Origin: Bifidobacterium vespertilionis
GTDB taxonomy: Bacteria > Actinomycetota > Actinomycetes > Actinomycetales > Bifidobacteriaceae
Assembly (NCBI RefSeq): GCF_008698145.1
Contig: NZ_RZNZ01000009.1
Location: 1-64,000, forward strand
Length of the DNA stretch: 64,000 nt
Direction: 5' to 3'
The position numbers were made by a program, and so were the translations under genes. The notes under the pieces were generated by a model, which did not search any database, was not told where the DNA came from, and saw only the letters and a list, made by a program, of their open reading frames with translations. Positions 47,897-56,232 of this stretch are shown here, one piece after another (position 1 is the stretch's first letter; each line of letters starts with the position of its first letter).

Positions 47897-49213
47897 TTAA
47901 CCGCGCCACGGCAGCGTCACATCGACGTGGAATACGCGGCGATCGTCCAGCCCGTACTGGCAGGTGCCGCCGGCCGACTTCACGCGCGCCGTGAGACCGG
48001 GCAATCCGGATCCGCCGCCCGATTCCCCCATGTCGTTGGCGGGATTGCTGATGTGGATGTGCACGCCCTGCTCCGGTGCCACGCCCACCTCAAGGGACAC
48101 CGGCTCGCCGGGGGCATGCCGGCGGGCGTTCGTGAGCCCCTCCTGCACCGCCCGGTATGCGATCTTGGCGATCTGTTCGTCCAGATCGCTCAGCTGCTTG
48201 ATATCGATCCAGGTGTTGAGCAGCATGCCAGAATTGCGCGCGTCGACGATCAGGCCATCCAGTGATTCGCGGGTGAGCGATGTGTCCGTTGACGGGGCGA
48301 GCTGCTCCCATGCCTGCGCCGGATCGCGCAGCATGTTGATGATCGAATGCGCCTCATCAAGAGCGCCCGCGGCCTGGCGGCGGATGTCCTCCGCCTTCCG
48401 GGCCAGCTCCCGGGCCTCGGGGGAGTCGCTCAGCCGGGCCGCTTCGGTCTGCAGCGCGCTTGCATTGAGCGCGATGAGGGACAGCGAATGGGCGAGCGTG
48501 TCGTGCGCTTCGGCGGCGATCGCGTCGGCCAGCTGCTGACTGGTCAGATCCGATTGCAGGTTCGCCGCATGATGCTGCGCGGCCTGGGCGCGCGCATCGG
48601 CCTCGTTCAGCCGTGCCTTGGAGCGGATGTGCAGGCCGATCATGATCGTCACGGCGGTTTCGATCAGCGCCACCGCGGCCGCGGTCACGGCGATCGTCGC
48701 ATCGCTTGCCGTGACCACGATCGGCACGTCGTCGATTCCCGTGCCCGGCTCGGCGAAGAGCTGGTGCCAGACGGACGACTCCGCCGGTCGGCGGGCGTCG
48801 CGCAGCTCGGCGACCAGACATATGATCGCGCCTGCGGCCGAGACGCGGACCGTGCGGCGGAAATCGCTGCGGCGGGCGATCACGCCGGCCAGCGACATGA
48901 GCATGAGCATCGGGGAGAACGGGAAGGCGACCACCAGCGCCGCGCAGCCCCAGAACACCGGCTCCGGATGCGCATCCCGCCACCGCAGGATGAACGGGGC
49001 CGCGAACGCCGCGATCATGCTGATGCTCACCCACACCTTCGTGGCGGCGGGCAGCGCGTCGAAGGACGGATTGCCCACATATGCGGTCTGCAGCAGACAG
49101 AAGAACATGGCCACTGGGATCATGATTCGGGTGGCCCCTCGTCGCGTGCGCACCGGGACCTCGTCGCTCGCCTGCGCGGGATGGCCGTCTCCGGCCGTGT
49201 GGCTCGTCATCAT
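47897..49213 (-). CDS. HisKA_3-type sensor histidine kinase
   Basis: A 438-residue NarL-partner sensor kinase. The N-terminus is cytoplasmic, and about 30-200 holds several hydrophobic segments with little external sequence, implying an intramembrane sensor. The dimerisation/phosphorylation helix has H237 (AAEAHDTLAHSLSLI). The ATPase domain contains YRAVQEGLTNARRHAP (N box) and GGGSGLPGLTARV (G box). GAGAGGA lies before the ATG at 49213. The gene is divergent from the Ltp-type gene with a 255-base gap. Confidence 0.9.
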   Translation of the reverse strand: MMTSHTAGDGHPAQASDEVPVRTRRGATRIMIPVAMFFCLLQTAYVGNPSFDALPAATKVWVSISMIAAFAAPFILRWRDAHPEPVFWGCAALVVAFPFSPMLMLMSLAGVIARRSDFRRTVRVSAAGAIICLVAELRDARRPAESSVWHQLFAEPGTGIDDVPIVVTASDATIAVTAAAVALIETAVTIMIGLHIRSKARLNEADARAQAAQHHAANLQSDLTSQQLADAIAAEAHDTLAHSLSLIALNASALQTEAARLSDSPEARELARKAEDIRRQAAGALDEAHSIINMLRDPAQAWEQLAPSTDTSLTRESLDGLIVDARNSGMLLNTWIDIKQLSDLDEQIAKIAYRAVQEGLTNARRHAPGEPVSLEVGVAPEQGVHIHISNPANDMGESGGGSGLPGLTARVKSAGGTCQYGLDDRRVFHVDVTLPWRG

Positions 49214-49468
49214 CCATTCCTCTCTGCTCATGATGCCAACTGTATTGATGCGCGTCCCCGTCCGCCATGGGACGCGTGGGCCGCATTCGCCGCGCCGATC
49301 TGCCCGAACGGGCAATCGGAAAGGGCCTGTCGGCCAATGGCGGGCTCGTGCCGCGGCCCGTAGCGTGGAGACGAGCCGTCCCGATGGCGTCCGATTACGC
49401 GGAACACGCCGAAGATTGCCCGTCACAGAGCGCCCGCCACCGAGCGCTCGTCAGAGAAAGAAGGAACC

Positions 49469-50044
49469 ATGACCACTCCCGTCTCCCCGCAGCTCCAGAG
49501 CCAGCCGCCCGTGCAGTCCGCCAAGCCGAAGAAACCGTGGTGGAAGCGATGGTGGCTCTGGCTCGTCTGCATCGTGATCATCGTCGCGATCGCGGCCGGA
49601 CAGGGGAACAACGCCGGCACGTCCGCCCCCGCCGCGCAGCAATCCGCATCAAGCGCCCAATCGTCCGCGGCGTCCCCGTCCGCGGCCGCGCCGTCCACTA
49701 CCCAGCCGTCCACGCCTCAGCCATCCACTCCGAGCGTGCCGGCGGAATACACGTCCGCGCTGCGTCAGGCCGACACCTACGCCAACACGATGCACATGTC
49801 GAAGCAGGGCCTGTACGATCAGCTCACCAGCCAGTACGGGGGCAAATTCTCCGCCGAGGCGGCGCAGTACGCCGTCGACAACGTCAAGACCGACTGGAAT
49901 GCGAACGCGCTGGCCAAGGCGAAGGACTATCAGGAGACCATGGCGATGTCCCCCGAGGCCATCCGCGACCAGCTGACCAGCCAGCACGGCGAGAAGTTCA
50001 CCGAATCCGAGGCCGCATACGCGATCGACCATCTCAACGACTGA
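49469..50044 (+). CDS. Ltp-family surface protein (membrane-anchored)
   Basis: A 191-residue protein with one membrane segment and two C-terminal Ltp repeats. The N-terminus is Pro/Gln-rich; a basic aromatic stretch KPWWKRWW precedes the helix at about 33-47. There is no lipobox after the helix, so it is an anchor rather than a lipoprotein signal. A Ser/Ala/Pro linker runs to about 92. The repeats, SALRQADTYANTMHMSKQ... and LAKAKDYQETMAMSPEA..., each include YDQLTSQYG or IRDQLTSQHG. Such repeats are known from the superinfection-exclusion lipoprotein of a streptococcal phage and from host surface proteins. It is divergent from the two-component system. Confidence 0.8.
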   Translation: MTTPVSPQLQSQPPVQSAKPKKPWWKRWWLWLVCIVIIVAIAAGQGNNAGTSAPAAQQSASSAQSSAASPSAAAPSTTQPSTPQPSTPSVPAEYTSALRQADTYANTMHMSKQGLYDQLTSQYGGKFSAEAAQYAVDNVKTDWNANALAKAKDYQETMAMSPEAIRDQLTSQHGEKFTESEAAYAIDHLND

Positions 50045-50062
50045 GCCGCCCTGCCTTGCGCA

Positions 50063-50131
50063 CAAACCGGAACGATTGGTACGTTTTGAGCCCCAAAAAC
50101 AGCCAAAAAACGTACCAATCGTTCCGGTTTG
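50063..50131. repeat. Family D hairpin (D4)
   Basis: A perfect 25-bp-arm inverted repeat (50063-50087 and 50107-50131), arm AAACCGGAACGATTGGTACG, with a 19-base loop. Compared with D3, several arm positions have changed in both arms together. Confidence 0.93.
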
Positions 50132-50268
50132 CGAATTCGGGCGGGCCGGAGCGGGCCGGGGCGGCCGGCGCATTCAGTCCGCGTTCAGGAATCGTTCGGG
50201 TAGCTTTGCCGCGATTGCCCGGCGGCATGGATGATCGCCCCAGTGGCTCCTAGGAATCGGACGGTTTC

Positions 50269-51276
50269 ATGGGAGCCATGAACAACAACGCAATGAATCA
50301 GCCGGTCGCAGCCGAGGCCCCTGCGACGCAGATGGCTTCCGTAACGCAGATGGCCCCTGCGACGCAGACGGGCCCGATGGCTGCCATGGCGCAGCCGAAT
50401 CCCGATTCGATCGATGCCCGCGTGGGGACCCCGCGCCCGGTGGACGCCGACATCGTCATCCCCGTGTACAACGAGCAGGAGCAGCTCGCCGGATCGGTCA
50501 TCACCCTGATGAATCATCTTGCCGTGAGCCAGCGCGAAGGCTGGGCGTACACGTGGAACATCGTCATCGCGGACAATGCGAGCACCGATGCCACATGGTC
50601 GATCGCCGCGCAGCTGTCCGCCCAGTATCCCGATCGCGTGCGGGCCGTCCATATCCCCGCCAAGGGCCGCGGACGCGCGCTCAAGCTCGCATGGGGCGAA
50701 TCCAAGGCCCGCGCGCTCGCCTACATGGATGTGGATCTGTCCACCGACATCCGCCTCACCGGCACACTCATCGGCTCCCTGCTCTACGGCGGCGCCGACG
50801 TGTCCCTGGGCTGCCGACTGTTCGATGAGTCCGACGTGCGGCGTTCGCTCAAGCGCGAGGTCATCTCCCGCACCTACAACACCATGCTGCGCGTCATGCT
50901 CGACGCCGACTTCCACGACGCCCAGTGCGGGTTCAAGGCCATGACCTCCGCCGCCGCGTGGAGACTGCTGCCGCTCATCGAGGACAACGAGTGGTTCTTC
51001 GACACCGAAATGCTGCTGCTCGCCCAGGCGCTGGGCATGCGCGTCTACGAATTCCCCGTGCGCTGGGTGGAGGACGCCGGCACCACGGTCAACATCCCGG
51101 ACACCGTCGCGAAGGACCTCAAGGGCATGTGGCGCATGAGGCGCACACTCAAGGCCCTGCGTCGTGGCAGGATCGATCAGGAGAGCCGCCCGCATGCCGC
51201 GCAGCCCGCACAATCGGCCAATTCTGCCCAGTCCGCCCAGTCCGCTCAGCCCGTCGCCGCGCCGGCGGCCATCTGA
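50269..51276 (+). CDS. Family 2 glycosyltransferase (dolichyl/undecaprenyl-phosphate sugar synthase type)
   Basis: A 335-residue GT-A enzyme. A Met/Ala/Gln/Thr-rich N-terminal segment of about 55 residues precedes the domain, which starts DADIVIPVYNEQEQL. It has the nucleotide-sugar region IADNASTDATW, the metal-binding MDVDLSTD, and the QCGFKAMTS segment seen in dolichol-phosphate mannose and glucose synthases. No C-terminal membrane helices are present. The tail is Ala/Gln/Ser-rich. The next gene, 11 bases later, is a GT39-type transferase, so this enzyme probably loads sugar onto a lipid carrier for it, as in the YkcC/YkcB pair. Confidence 0.87.
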   Translation: MGAMNNNAMNQPVAAEAPATQMASVTQMAPATQTGPMAAMAQPNPDSIDARVGTPRPVDADIVIPVYNEQEQLAGSVITLMNHLAVSQREGWAYTWNIVIADNASTDATWSIAAQLSAQYPDRVRAVHIPAKGRGRALKLAWGESKARALAYMDVDLSTDIRLTGTLIGSLLYGGADVSLGCRLFDESDVRRSLKREVISRTYNTMLRVMLDADFHDAQCGFKAMTSAAAWRLLPLIEDNEWFFDTEMLLLAQALGMRVYEFPVRWVEDAGTTVNIPDTVAKDLKGMWRMRRTLKALRRGRIDQESRPHAAQPAQSANSAQSAQSAQPVAAPAAI

Positions 51277-51287
51277 GGGGAGCGCGC

Positions 51288-53528
51288 ATGACCGATTGCA
51301 ATTCCGCTGCCGGCACCACGGCATCCTCCCGCCCCCGCTCCGTGCGACGCCTCCTGCGATCCGCCTTCCAGGGCATCGACGGCGGTCGATTCCTGAACCC
51401 CGACGACGAGCGCACGGTCCGCATGCCCGTCGCGGCCAAACGCACCAAGACCGAATGGCTCGGCTGCGGCGCGCTTATGGGCTTCAGCCTCATCGTCATG
51501 TTCGTCAACCTCACCGCCTCCGGTTACGCCAACGAGTTCTACTCCGCCGCCGCGCAGGCCGGATCCGTGGACTGGTGGGCCTTCCTGTGGGGCTCCTCCG
51601 ACGCCGGCAACTCCATCACCGTGGACAAGCCGCCGGCAGCGATCTGGCTCATGGCCCTGTCCGTGCGCGTCTTCGGGCTGAGCTCCTTCGCGATTCTGCT
51701 GCCGGAAGCCATCTGCGGTGTGATCTCGGTGTGGCTCGTCTACTCGTGCATCCGCCGCTACTGGGGCAATTTCGCCGGACTGGTGGCCGGATTCACGCTC
51801 GCCACCACGCCGGTCGCGGCCCTGATGTTCCGGTTCAACAACCCGGACGCCCTGCTCGTCACGCTCATGTCCGGCGCCGCCTACGTGGTGCTGCGATCGC
51901 TCGAATACCCGGATGACCGCTCCGCAAACCGCAGACGCACGGCGTGGATGGCGTTCGCGGGCGTGCTGATCGGCTTCGGCTTCCTCACCAAGCAGATGCA
52001 GGTCTTCCTGGTCCTGCCCGGCTTCGCGCTCGCCTTCCTGATCGCCTCGCCCACCAAGCTGGTCCGACGCATCGTGGACGGTCTGGTCGCCGTCGCCGCC
52101 ATGGTGGTGGCCGCCGGATGGTGGGTGCTGCTCACGGTGGTCGTGCCTTCGGGGTCCCGTCCGTACATCGGCGGATCGCAGACCGATTCCTTCCTGGAGC
52201 TCACGTTCGGCTACAACGGCTTCGGACGCCTCACCGGCAATGAGACCGGTGCCGTCGTGGGCGGTGGCGGCCGTGGCGGCAACGCCGGCGGCATGTGGGG
52301 CGAGACAGGCATCACGCGACTGTTCGACGGCGAGTTCGGCGGTCAGATCGCATGGCTGGCCCCCATGGCCGTGCTGGGCATTATCGCCGGGCTCATCATC
52401 GCCCGCCATACGCGCCGCACGGACATCCGCCGCGCATCCGTGGTGGTGTGGGGCTCCTGGCTGCTGGTCACGTGGATCGTGTTCAGTCATATGGCCGGCA
52501 TCTTCCACCAGTACTACACGGTCGCCCTCGCGCCGGCGCTCGCCGCACTGGTGGGCATCGCAGCCGGGGCGTTGTGGGAACGCCGCGAACTGTGCTGGGC
52601 GCGCGCGATCCTCGCGGTAACGGTGCTCGTGAGCACCCTGTGGTCCGTGGAGCTGCTGGGTCGATCCACGTGGATGCCTGGGCTGAAGGTCGTGGTGCTT
52701 GCGGCCGGCCTGGCTGCCACCGTGGCGCTGCTCGTTCTCGCGCTCGCCGCGTTCCCGATGCGCGGCATGCGATTCCTGCGCCAGCCGGGCAACGCCATGG
52801 TCATGGGCCTTGTCGGCGGGGCAGCGCTGGTCTTCGCCGCGATCGCCCTGTATACCGGACCGGTGGCATGGACCGCGTACACGGTGTCCACCGGCCATCA
52901 GGGGTCGATCGTCACGGCCGGCCCGAATGTGACCAATTCGACCGGCATGGGCGGTGGCCGCGGCGGTCAGGGCGGTCCCGGCGGCCAAGGCGGACCCGGT
53001 GGTCAGGGCGGCTTCGGCGGTCAGCAGCCCGATGGTCAGGGCGGTCAGAATAGCCAGGATGGCCAGAACGGCGGCTTCGGAGGTCCGGGGCAGTCCGATG
53101 GCTCGTCCCAGTCCGATGGCCAGAGCACCCGGTTCGAGGGCATGGGCGGCGGCCGCGGCGGTATGGGCGGCGGTCTGCTGGGCGGCGGTTCGGCCAGCGA
53201 GACGATCGTGGAGATGCTCCAGCAGGATGCCGATCAGTACACCTGGGCGGCCGCGACCACCGGTTCTCAGAACGCGGCGAGCTACCAGCTGGCCAGCGAG
53301 CAGGCGGTCATGCCGATCGGCGGCTTCAATGGCTCCGATCCCAGCCCCACGCTCGACGAGTTCAAGCAGTATGTGGCTGAAGGCCGGATCCACTACTACA
53401 TCGGCGGTGGCGGCATGGGTGGCAACCAGCTGGGCGGCTCCAGCGCCTCCAGCGAGATCGCCGAATGGGTCGCCGAGAACTTCGAGGCCCAGACCATTGA
53501 CGGCGTGACCATCTACGATCTGAGCTGA
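51288..53528 (+). CDS. GT39-like membrane glycosyltransferase (YkcB type)
   Basis: A 746-residue polytopic membrane transferase of the ArnT/PMT_2 group. The first external loop has ANEFYSAAAQAGSVDWWAF and ITVDKPPAAIWLMAL, the acidic and basic residues that handle the lipid-linked sugar. About eleven helices end near 530. Then a Gly/Gln-rich low-complexity stretch (about 552-631) precedes a conserved C-terminal domain with DEFKQYVAEGRIHYYIGGGG. Another short glycine run lies at about 325-345. The same Gly-rich loops are typical of YkcB. GGGGAG precedes the ATG at 51288. The sugar acceptor is unknown; a cell-surface polymer or protein is likely. Confidence 0.85.
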   Translation: MTDCNSAAGTTASSRPRSVRRLLRSAFQGIDGGRFLNPDDERTVRMPVAAKRTKTEWLGCGALMGFSLIVMFVNLTASGYANEFYSAAAQAGSVDWWAFLWGSSDAGNSITVDKPPAAIWLMALSVRVFGLSSFAILLPEAICGVISVWLVYSCIRRYWGNFAGLVAGFTLATTPVAALMFRFNNPDALLVTLMSGAAYVVLRSLEYPDDRSANRRRTAWMAFAGVLIGFGFLTKQMQVFLVLPGFALAFLIASPTKLVRRIVDGLVAVAAMVVAAGWWVLLTVVVPSGSRPYIGGSQTDSFLELTFGYNGFGRLTGNETGAVVGGGGRGGNAGGMWGETGITRLFDGEFGGQIAWLAPMAVLGIIAGLIIARHTRRTDIRRASVVVWGSWLLVTWIVFSHMAGIFHQYYTVALAPALAALVGIAAGALWERRELCWARAILAVTVLVSTLWSVELLGRSTWMPGLKVVVLAAGLAATVALLVLALAAFPMRGMRFLRQPGNAMVMGLVGGAALVFAAIALYTGPVAWTAYTVSTGHQGSIVTAGPNVTNSTGMGGGRGGQGGPGGQGGPGGQGGFGGQQPDGQGGQNSQDGQNGGFGGPGQSDGSSQSDGQSTRFEGMGGGRGGMGGGLLGGGSASETIVEMLQQDADQYTWAAATTGSQNAASYQLASEQAVMPIGGFNGSDPSPTLDEFKQYVAEGRIHYYIGGGGMGGNQLGGSSASSEIAEWVAENFEAQTIDGVTIYDLS

Positions 53529-53555
53529 CTATTTCAGCCAGATCCCAACCAACTG

Positions 53556-53907
53556 TGGTGGCGGTTTGGGACATGGAACCCTTCCTCCGTGTCCCAAACC
53601 GCCACCATTTTTCATTTCGGGTGCGATTTGAGACACGAATCCGGACATGAATCCGTACTCTGTGTCCGAAGTCGCATCCGTTTCCCACAGTGGTTGCGGT
53701 TTCGGACACAATCGATGTGTCCTGAGTCTCAAGTCGCATCCCTTTGCAAAATCGGGTGCGACTCAAGACACGAATCCGCACGAATCCGCATCCTGCGTCC
53801 GGAATCGCATCCAATTCCCAAACCGGATGCGATTCGAGACGCAGATACGCATACCTGTGTCTCGAACCGCCACCATATCCCGAAGTGGATGCGGTTTCGG
53901 ACACAGG
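53556..53907. repeat. Family H: array of alternating inverted half-sites
   Basis: About eleven half-sites of the type GGRTGCGRTTYGRGACA and its complement alternate through 350 bp, forming five hairpins and one unpaired site. The first is a perfect 18-bp-arm hairpin (53556-53573 and 53590-53607, loop 16). Loops of the rest vary (9-27) and often contain CGAATCCG. The gap 53529-53986 contains only this array. Nothing in it is coding. Confidence 0.88.
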
Positions 53908-53986
53908 TGGGGTGAAATGAATTGGGACAGTCGGATTGCACAGACACTGGACCGGGTGTGCGGATCGTAGCGGCCTGATCGGAGCC

Positions 53987-54952
53987 CTAGGGGCGCTTGC
54001 CGGCTTTGCGCTCTCGGAAGTTCGGCAACTTGGCCGGAGCCTGTGCGAGCAGCGTGCCCGCGAAGATCAGCGCGCATCCCAGATATCCGCGCGGCGTCAT
54101 CATCTCGCCCAGGAACAGCGCGCCTCCCACCACGGAGAAGAACGATTCCAGACTCATGATCAGCGACGCCCGGGTGGGCGGCACCCATTGCTGACCAACC
54201 GCCTGCAGTGTATAGGCAACGCCCACCGAACCGATGCCCGCGTACAGGATGGGGATCCACGCGCTCGCCGCGCCCTGCCAATCCACGGATCCTTCGATGA
54301 CCGATCCGATCCAGCTCAGCACCGCGGTGGTGGCGAACTGGGCGAGGGAGAGCATCAGCGCATCCACGGCCCGGCCGAATTCATCGATCACCAGAATGTG
54401 GGCGGCGAACAGAAACGCCGTGAACAGCAGCAGCAGATCGGCCAGGGTCAGCGATCCGAATCCGTCGGTGATGCACAGCAGATAGAAGCCGACCACCGAG
54501 ATGACCACCGCCACGCCCACCATGGCGTTGATGCGCCGGCGCAGGAAGACGAAGGCCAGAATGGGCACCAGCACGATGTACAGCGCCGTGATGAAGCCCG
54601 CGCGGCCCGCCGATCGTCCGTAGAGGATGCCGTATTGCTGCAGCGTGCTGGCCGTGAACAGGAACGCACCGCAGATCATGCCCACAATGGCCGGGTTGGA
54701 TCGCCAGCCGGCGCCCTTGCGATCATTCGCAGTGGTGTCCGCGGGATCTGTGTCCGTCTTCGCCGGCTCCCTCCCACGCCGTGTGATGGCGATGACGGGC
54801 AACAGCGAGATTGCGCCGAGCGTGAATCTCACCGCGTTGAAGAACAGAGGGGTCATGGAATCCATGCCCTGCACCTGGGACACGAACGCGAAGCCCCAGA
54901 TCAATGCGGTCAACAGCAGGCACAGCATGCCGCCCAGTTCCTTGCTTTTCAT
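53987..54952 (-). CDS. EamA/DMT family transporter
   Basis: A 321-residue drug/metabolite-type transporter with ten helices in two EamA repeats. It opens with GGMLCLLLTALIWGFAFVSQ, typical of EamA repeat 1; the second repeat starts near 180. A hydrophilic loop of about 28 residues (RRGREPAKTDTDPADTTAND) lies between helices 2 and 3. The ATG at 54952 is supported by TACGGT 7 bases upstream; a GTG start at 54997 is possible. These carriers export amino acids or metabolites, and the substrate cannot be called from sequence. Confidence 0.88.
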   Translation of the reverse strand: MKSKELGGMLCLLLTALIWGFAFVSQVQGMDSMTPLFFNAVRFTLGAISLLPVIAITRRGREPAKTDTDPADTTANDRKGAGWRSNPAIVGMICGAFLFTASTLQQYGILYGRSAGRAGFITALYIVLVPILAFVFLRRRINAMVGVAVVISVVGFYLLCITDGFGSLTLADLLLLFTAFLFAAHILVIDEFGRAVDALMLSLAQFATTAVLSWIGSVIEGSVDWQGAASAWIPILYAGIGSVGVAYTLQAVGQQWVPPTRASLIMSLESFFSVVGGALFLGEMMTPRGYLGCALIFAGTLLAQAPAKLPNFRERKAGKRP

Positions 54953-54959
54953 TCGGCCA

Positions 54960-54965
54960 ACCGTA
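54960..54965 (-). promoter_or_regulatory. Probable -10 box of the EamA gene (leaderless)
   Basis: TACGGT on the minus strand lies 7 bases before the ATG at 54952. Confidence 0.35.
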
Positions 54966-55041
54966 GCCCATTCATGTGACGCGAACAAACGCGGCACGCC
55001 ACTCGGCGAACTCGGCGCACCAAACTCGGCGCACCAAACAA

Positions 55042-55108
55042 AAAGCGGAACATTCGGTCCGTTTTCCAGCCCATTTGGGGGCCTAAAACGAACCGAACGT
55101 TCCGCTTT
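55042..55108. repeat. Family D hairpin (D5)
   Basis: A 24-bp-arm inverted repeat (55042-55065 and 55085-55108, 22 pairs) with AAAGCGGAACATTCGGTCCG in the left arm and a 19-base loop containing GCCCATTTGGGG. Confidence 0.92.
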
Positions 55109-55150
55109 GCGTCGACGGGTGCAGTGCGTTGGCGGGTGCAGTGCGCGCGA

Positions 55151-56017
55151 CTACTCGCGGTCGCCGAACAGCTGCAGCAGGTACAGGAACATGTTCACGA
55201 AGTCGAGGTACAGGCTCAGGGCGCAGAGGATGGAGACGCGCTGGATCATCTCCGGGCCCTGGTTCTGGTACTGGCGGAAGATCGCGCGCGTGGACTGGGC
55301 GTCGTACACGGTCATGCCGGCGAACAGGACCACGCCGATCGCGGCCATGAGCTGCATCATGCCGTCGGACGGGAACAGCCAGGAGACCAGCAGCTGGCCG
55401 ATGATCAGCACGATCAGGCCCACGAACAGGATCGGGGCGGCCTTGAGCATGTCGAACTTGGTGGTGAGGCCCAGCATGGTCAGCGCGAAGAAGAATCCGG
55501 CGCACAGCAGCAGGACCAGAGCGATGCTGCCCAGATCGTACACCAGGAAGATCGAACTGAGCGTGAAGCCCATGAGCGCGGCGTAGACGTAGAACATCGC
55601 ACGCGCCTTGCCCGGGCTCATCGACATGACGCGGGCGCCCAGATAGATGGCCAGGGCCACCTGCACCAGGGCGATGCCGATCCATCCGAACATGCCCGCG
55701 ACGGACAGGAAGGCGATCAGCGCGCCGCTTGCGTTGGCGAACACGGCCACGGCGGCGGTGACGAGCAGACCCACGGCCATCTCGGCGTAGGCCTTGGTGA
55801 TGGAGACGCGCTGCGCCTTTTCGTAGGAATAGGCGAGATTCGCGTCCATGGTGGCGGTGCCGGCGTTCATGCCCGGCTGGGCGTACTGCGGGTTCGCGTA
55901 GGGCTGGCCGTACTGCGGCTGCTGGTTGGCGTTCTGCTGGAACTGCGGCCCGGCGTACGGCTGTCCGTACGGGGCCTGATTACGATTGTTGTTTTCGGGA
56001 ATGCGACCGAACGACAT
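55151..56017 (-). CDS. Bax inhibitor-1 (BI-1/YccA) family membrane protein
   Basis: A 288-residue membrane protein. The cytoplasmic N-terminus (about 1-55) is Gln/Asn/Tyr/Pro-rich with YGQPYA repeated (17-22 and 36-41). Seven helices follow from about 80, with the BI-1 pattern VYAALMGFTLSSIFLVYDLGS and the closing SLYLDFVNMFLYLLQLFG. The ATG at 56017 has AGAAGGAGCC upstream. BI-1 proteins are pH-gated calcium-leak channels or chaperone-linked membrane factors; the bacterial role is largely unknown. It lies convergent to no gene, and its upstream region faces the aldo/keto reductase. Confidence 0.9.
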   Translation of the reverse strand: MSFGRIPENNNRNQAPYGQPYAGPQFQQNANQQPQYGQPYANPQYAQPGMNAGTATMDANLAYSYEKAQRVSITKAYAEMAVGLLVTAAVAVFANASGALIAFLSVAGMFGWIGIALVQVALAIYLGARVMSMSPGKARAMFYVYAALMGFTLSSIFLVYDLGSIALVLLLCAGFFFALTMLGLTTKFDMLKAAPILFVGLIVLIIGQLLVSWLFPSDGMMQLMAAIGVVLFAGMTVYDAQSTRAIFRQYQNQGPEMIQRVSILCALSLYLDFVNMFLYLLQLFGDRE

Positions 56018-56232
56018 GTTGGCTCCTTCTCGGTAATTGCACTGGAAATCGTAGAAAACAAACCTTACAAAATGATGAACGCCGGCTGATGAATACGCCC
56101 ACGGCGCACATGCGTCGTTCTTCCGCACGGGTTCGCGCGTGGCTTCGACGGCTCGGCGATGTGGGCGGATAGGATTGGGGGAGTCCGTACGATTACGGCG
56201 ATACGAGCACGACATCCGTCAAAGGAGGCAGC

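Noticed and set aside
49469..50044. Prophage superinfection-exclusion gene as sign of a prophage
   Set aside because: Only the Ltp repeats match; no phage structural, lysis or integrase genes are near, and it is membrane-anchored rather than a lipoprotein.
51149..51514. Minus-strand open frame at the GT2/GT39 junction
   Set aside because: Arg/Pro-rich, no ribosome-binding site, and fully covered by the two transferase genes on the plus strand.
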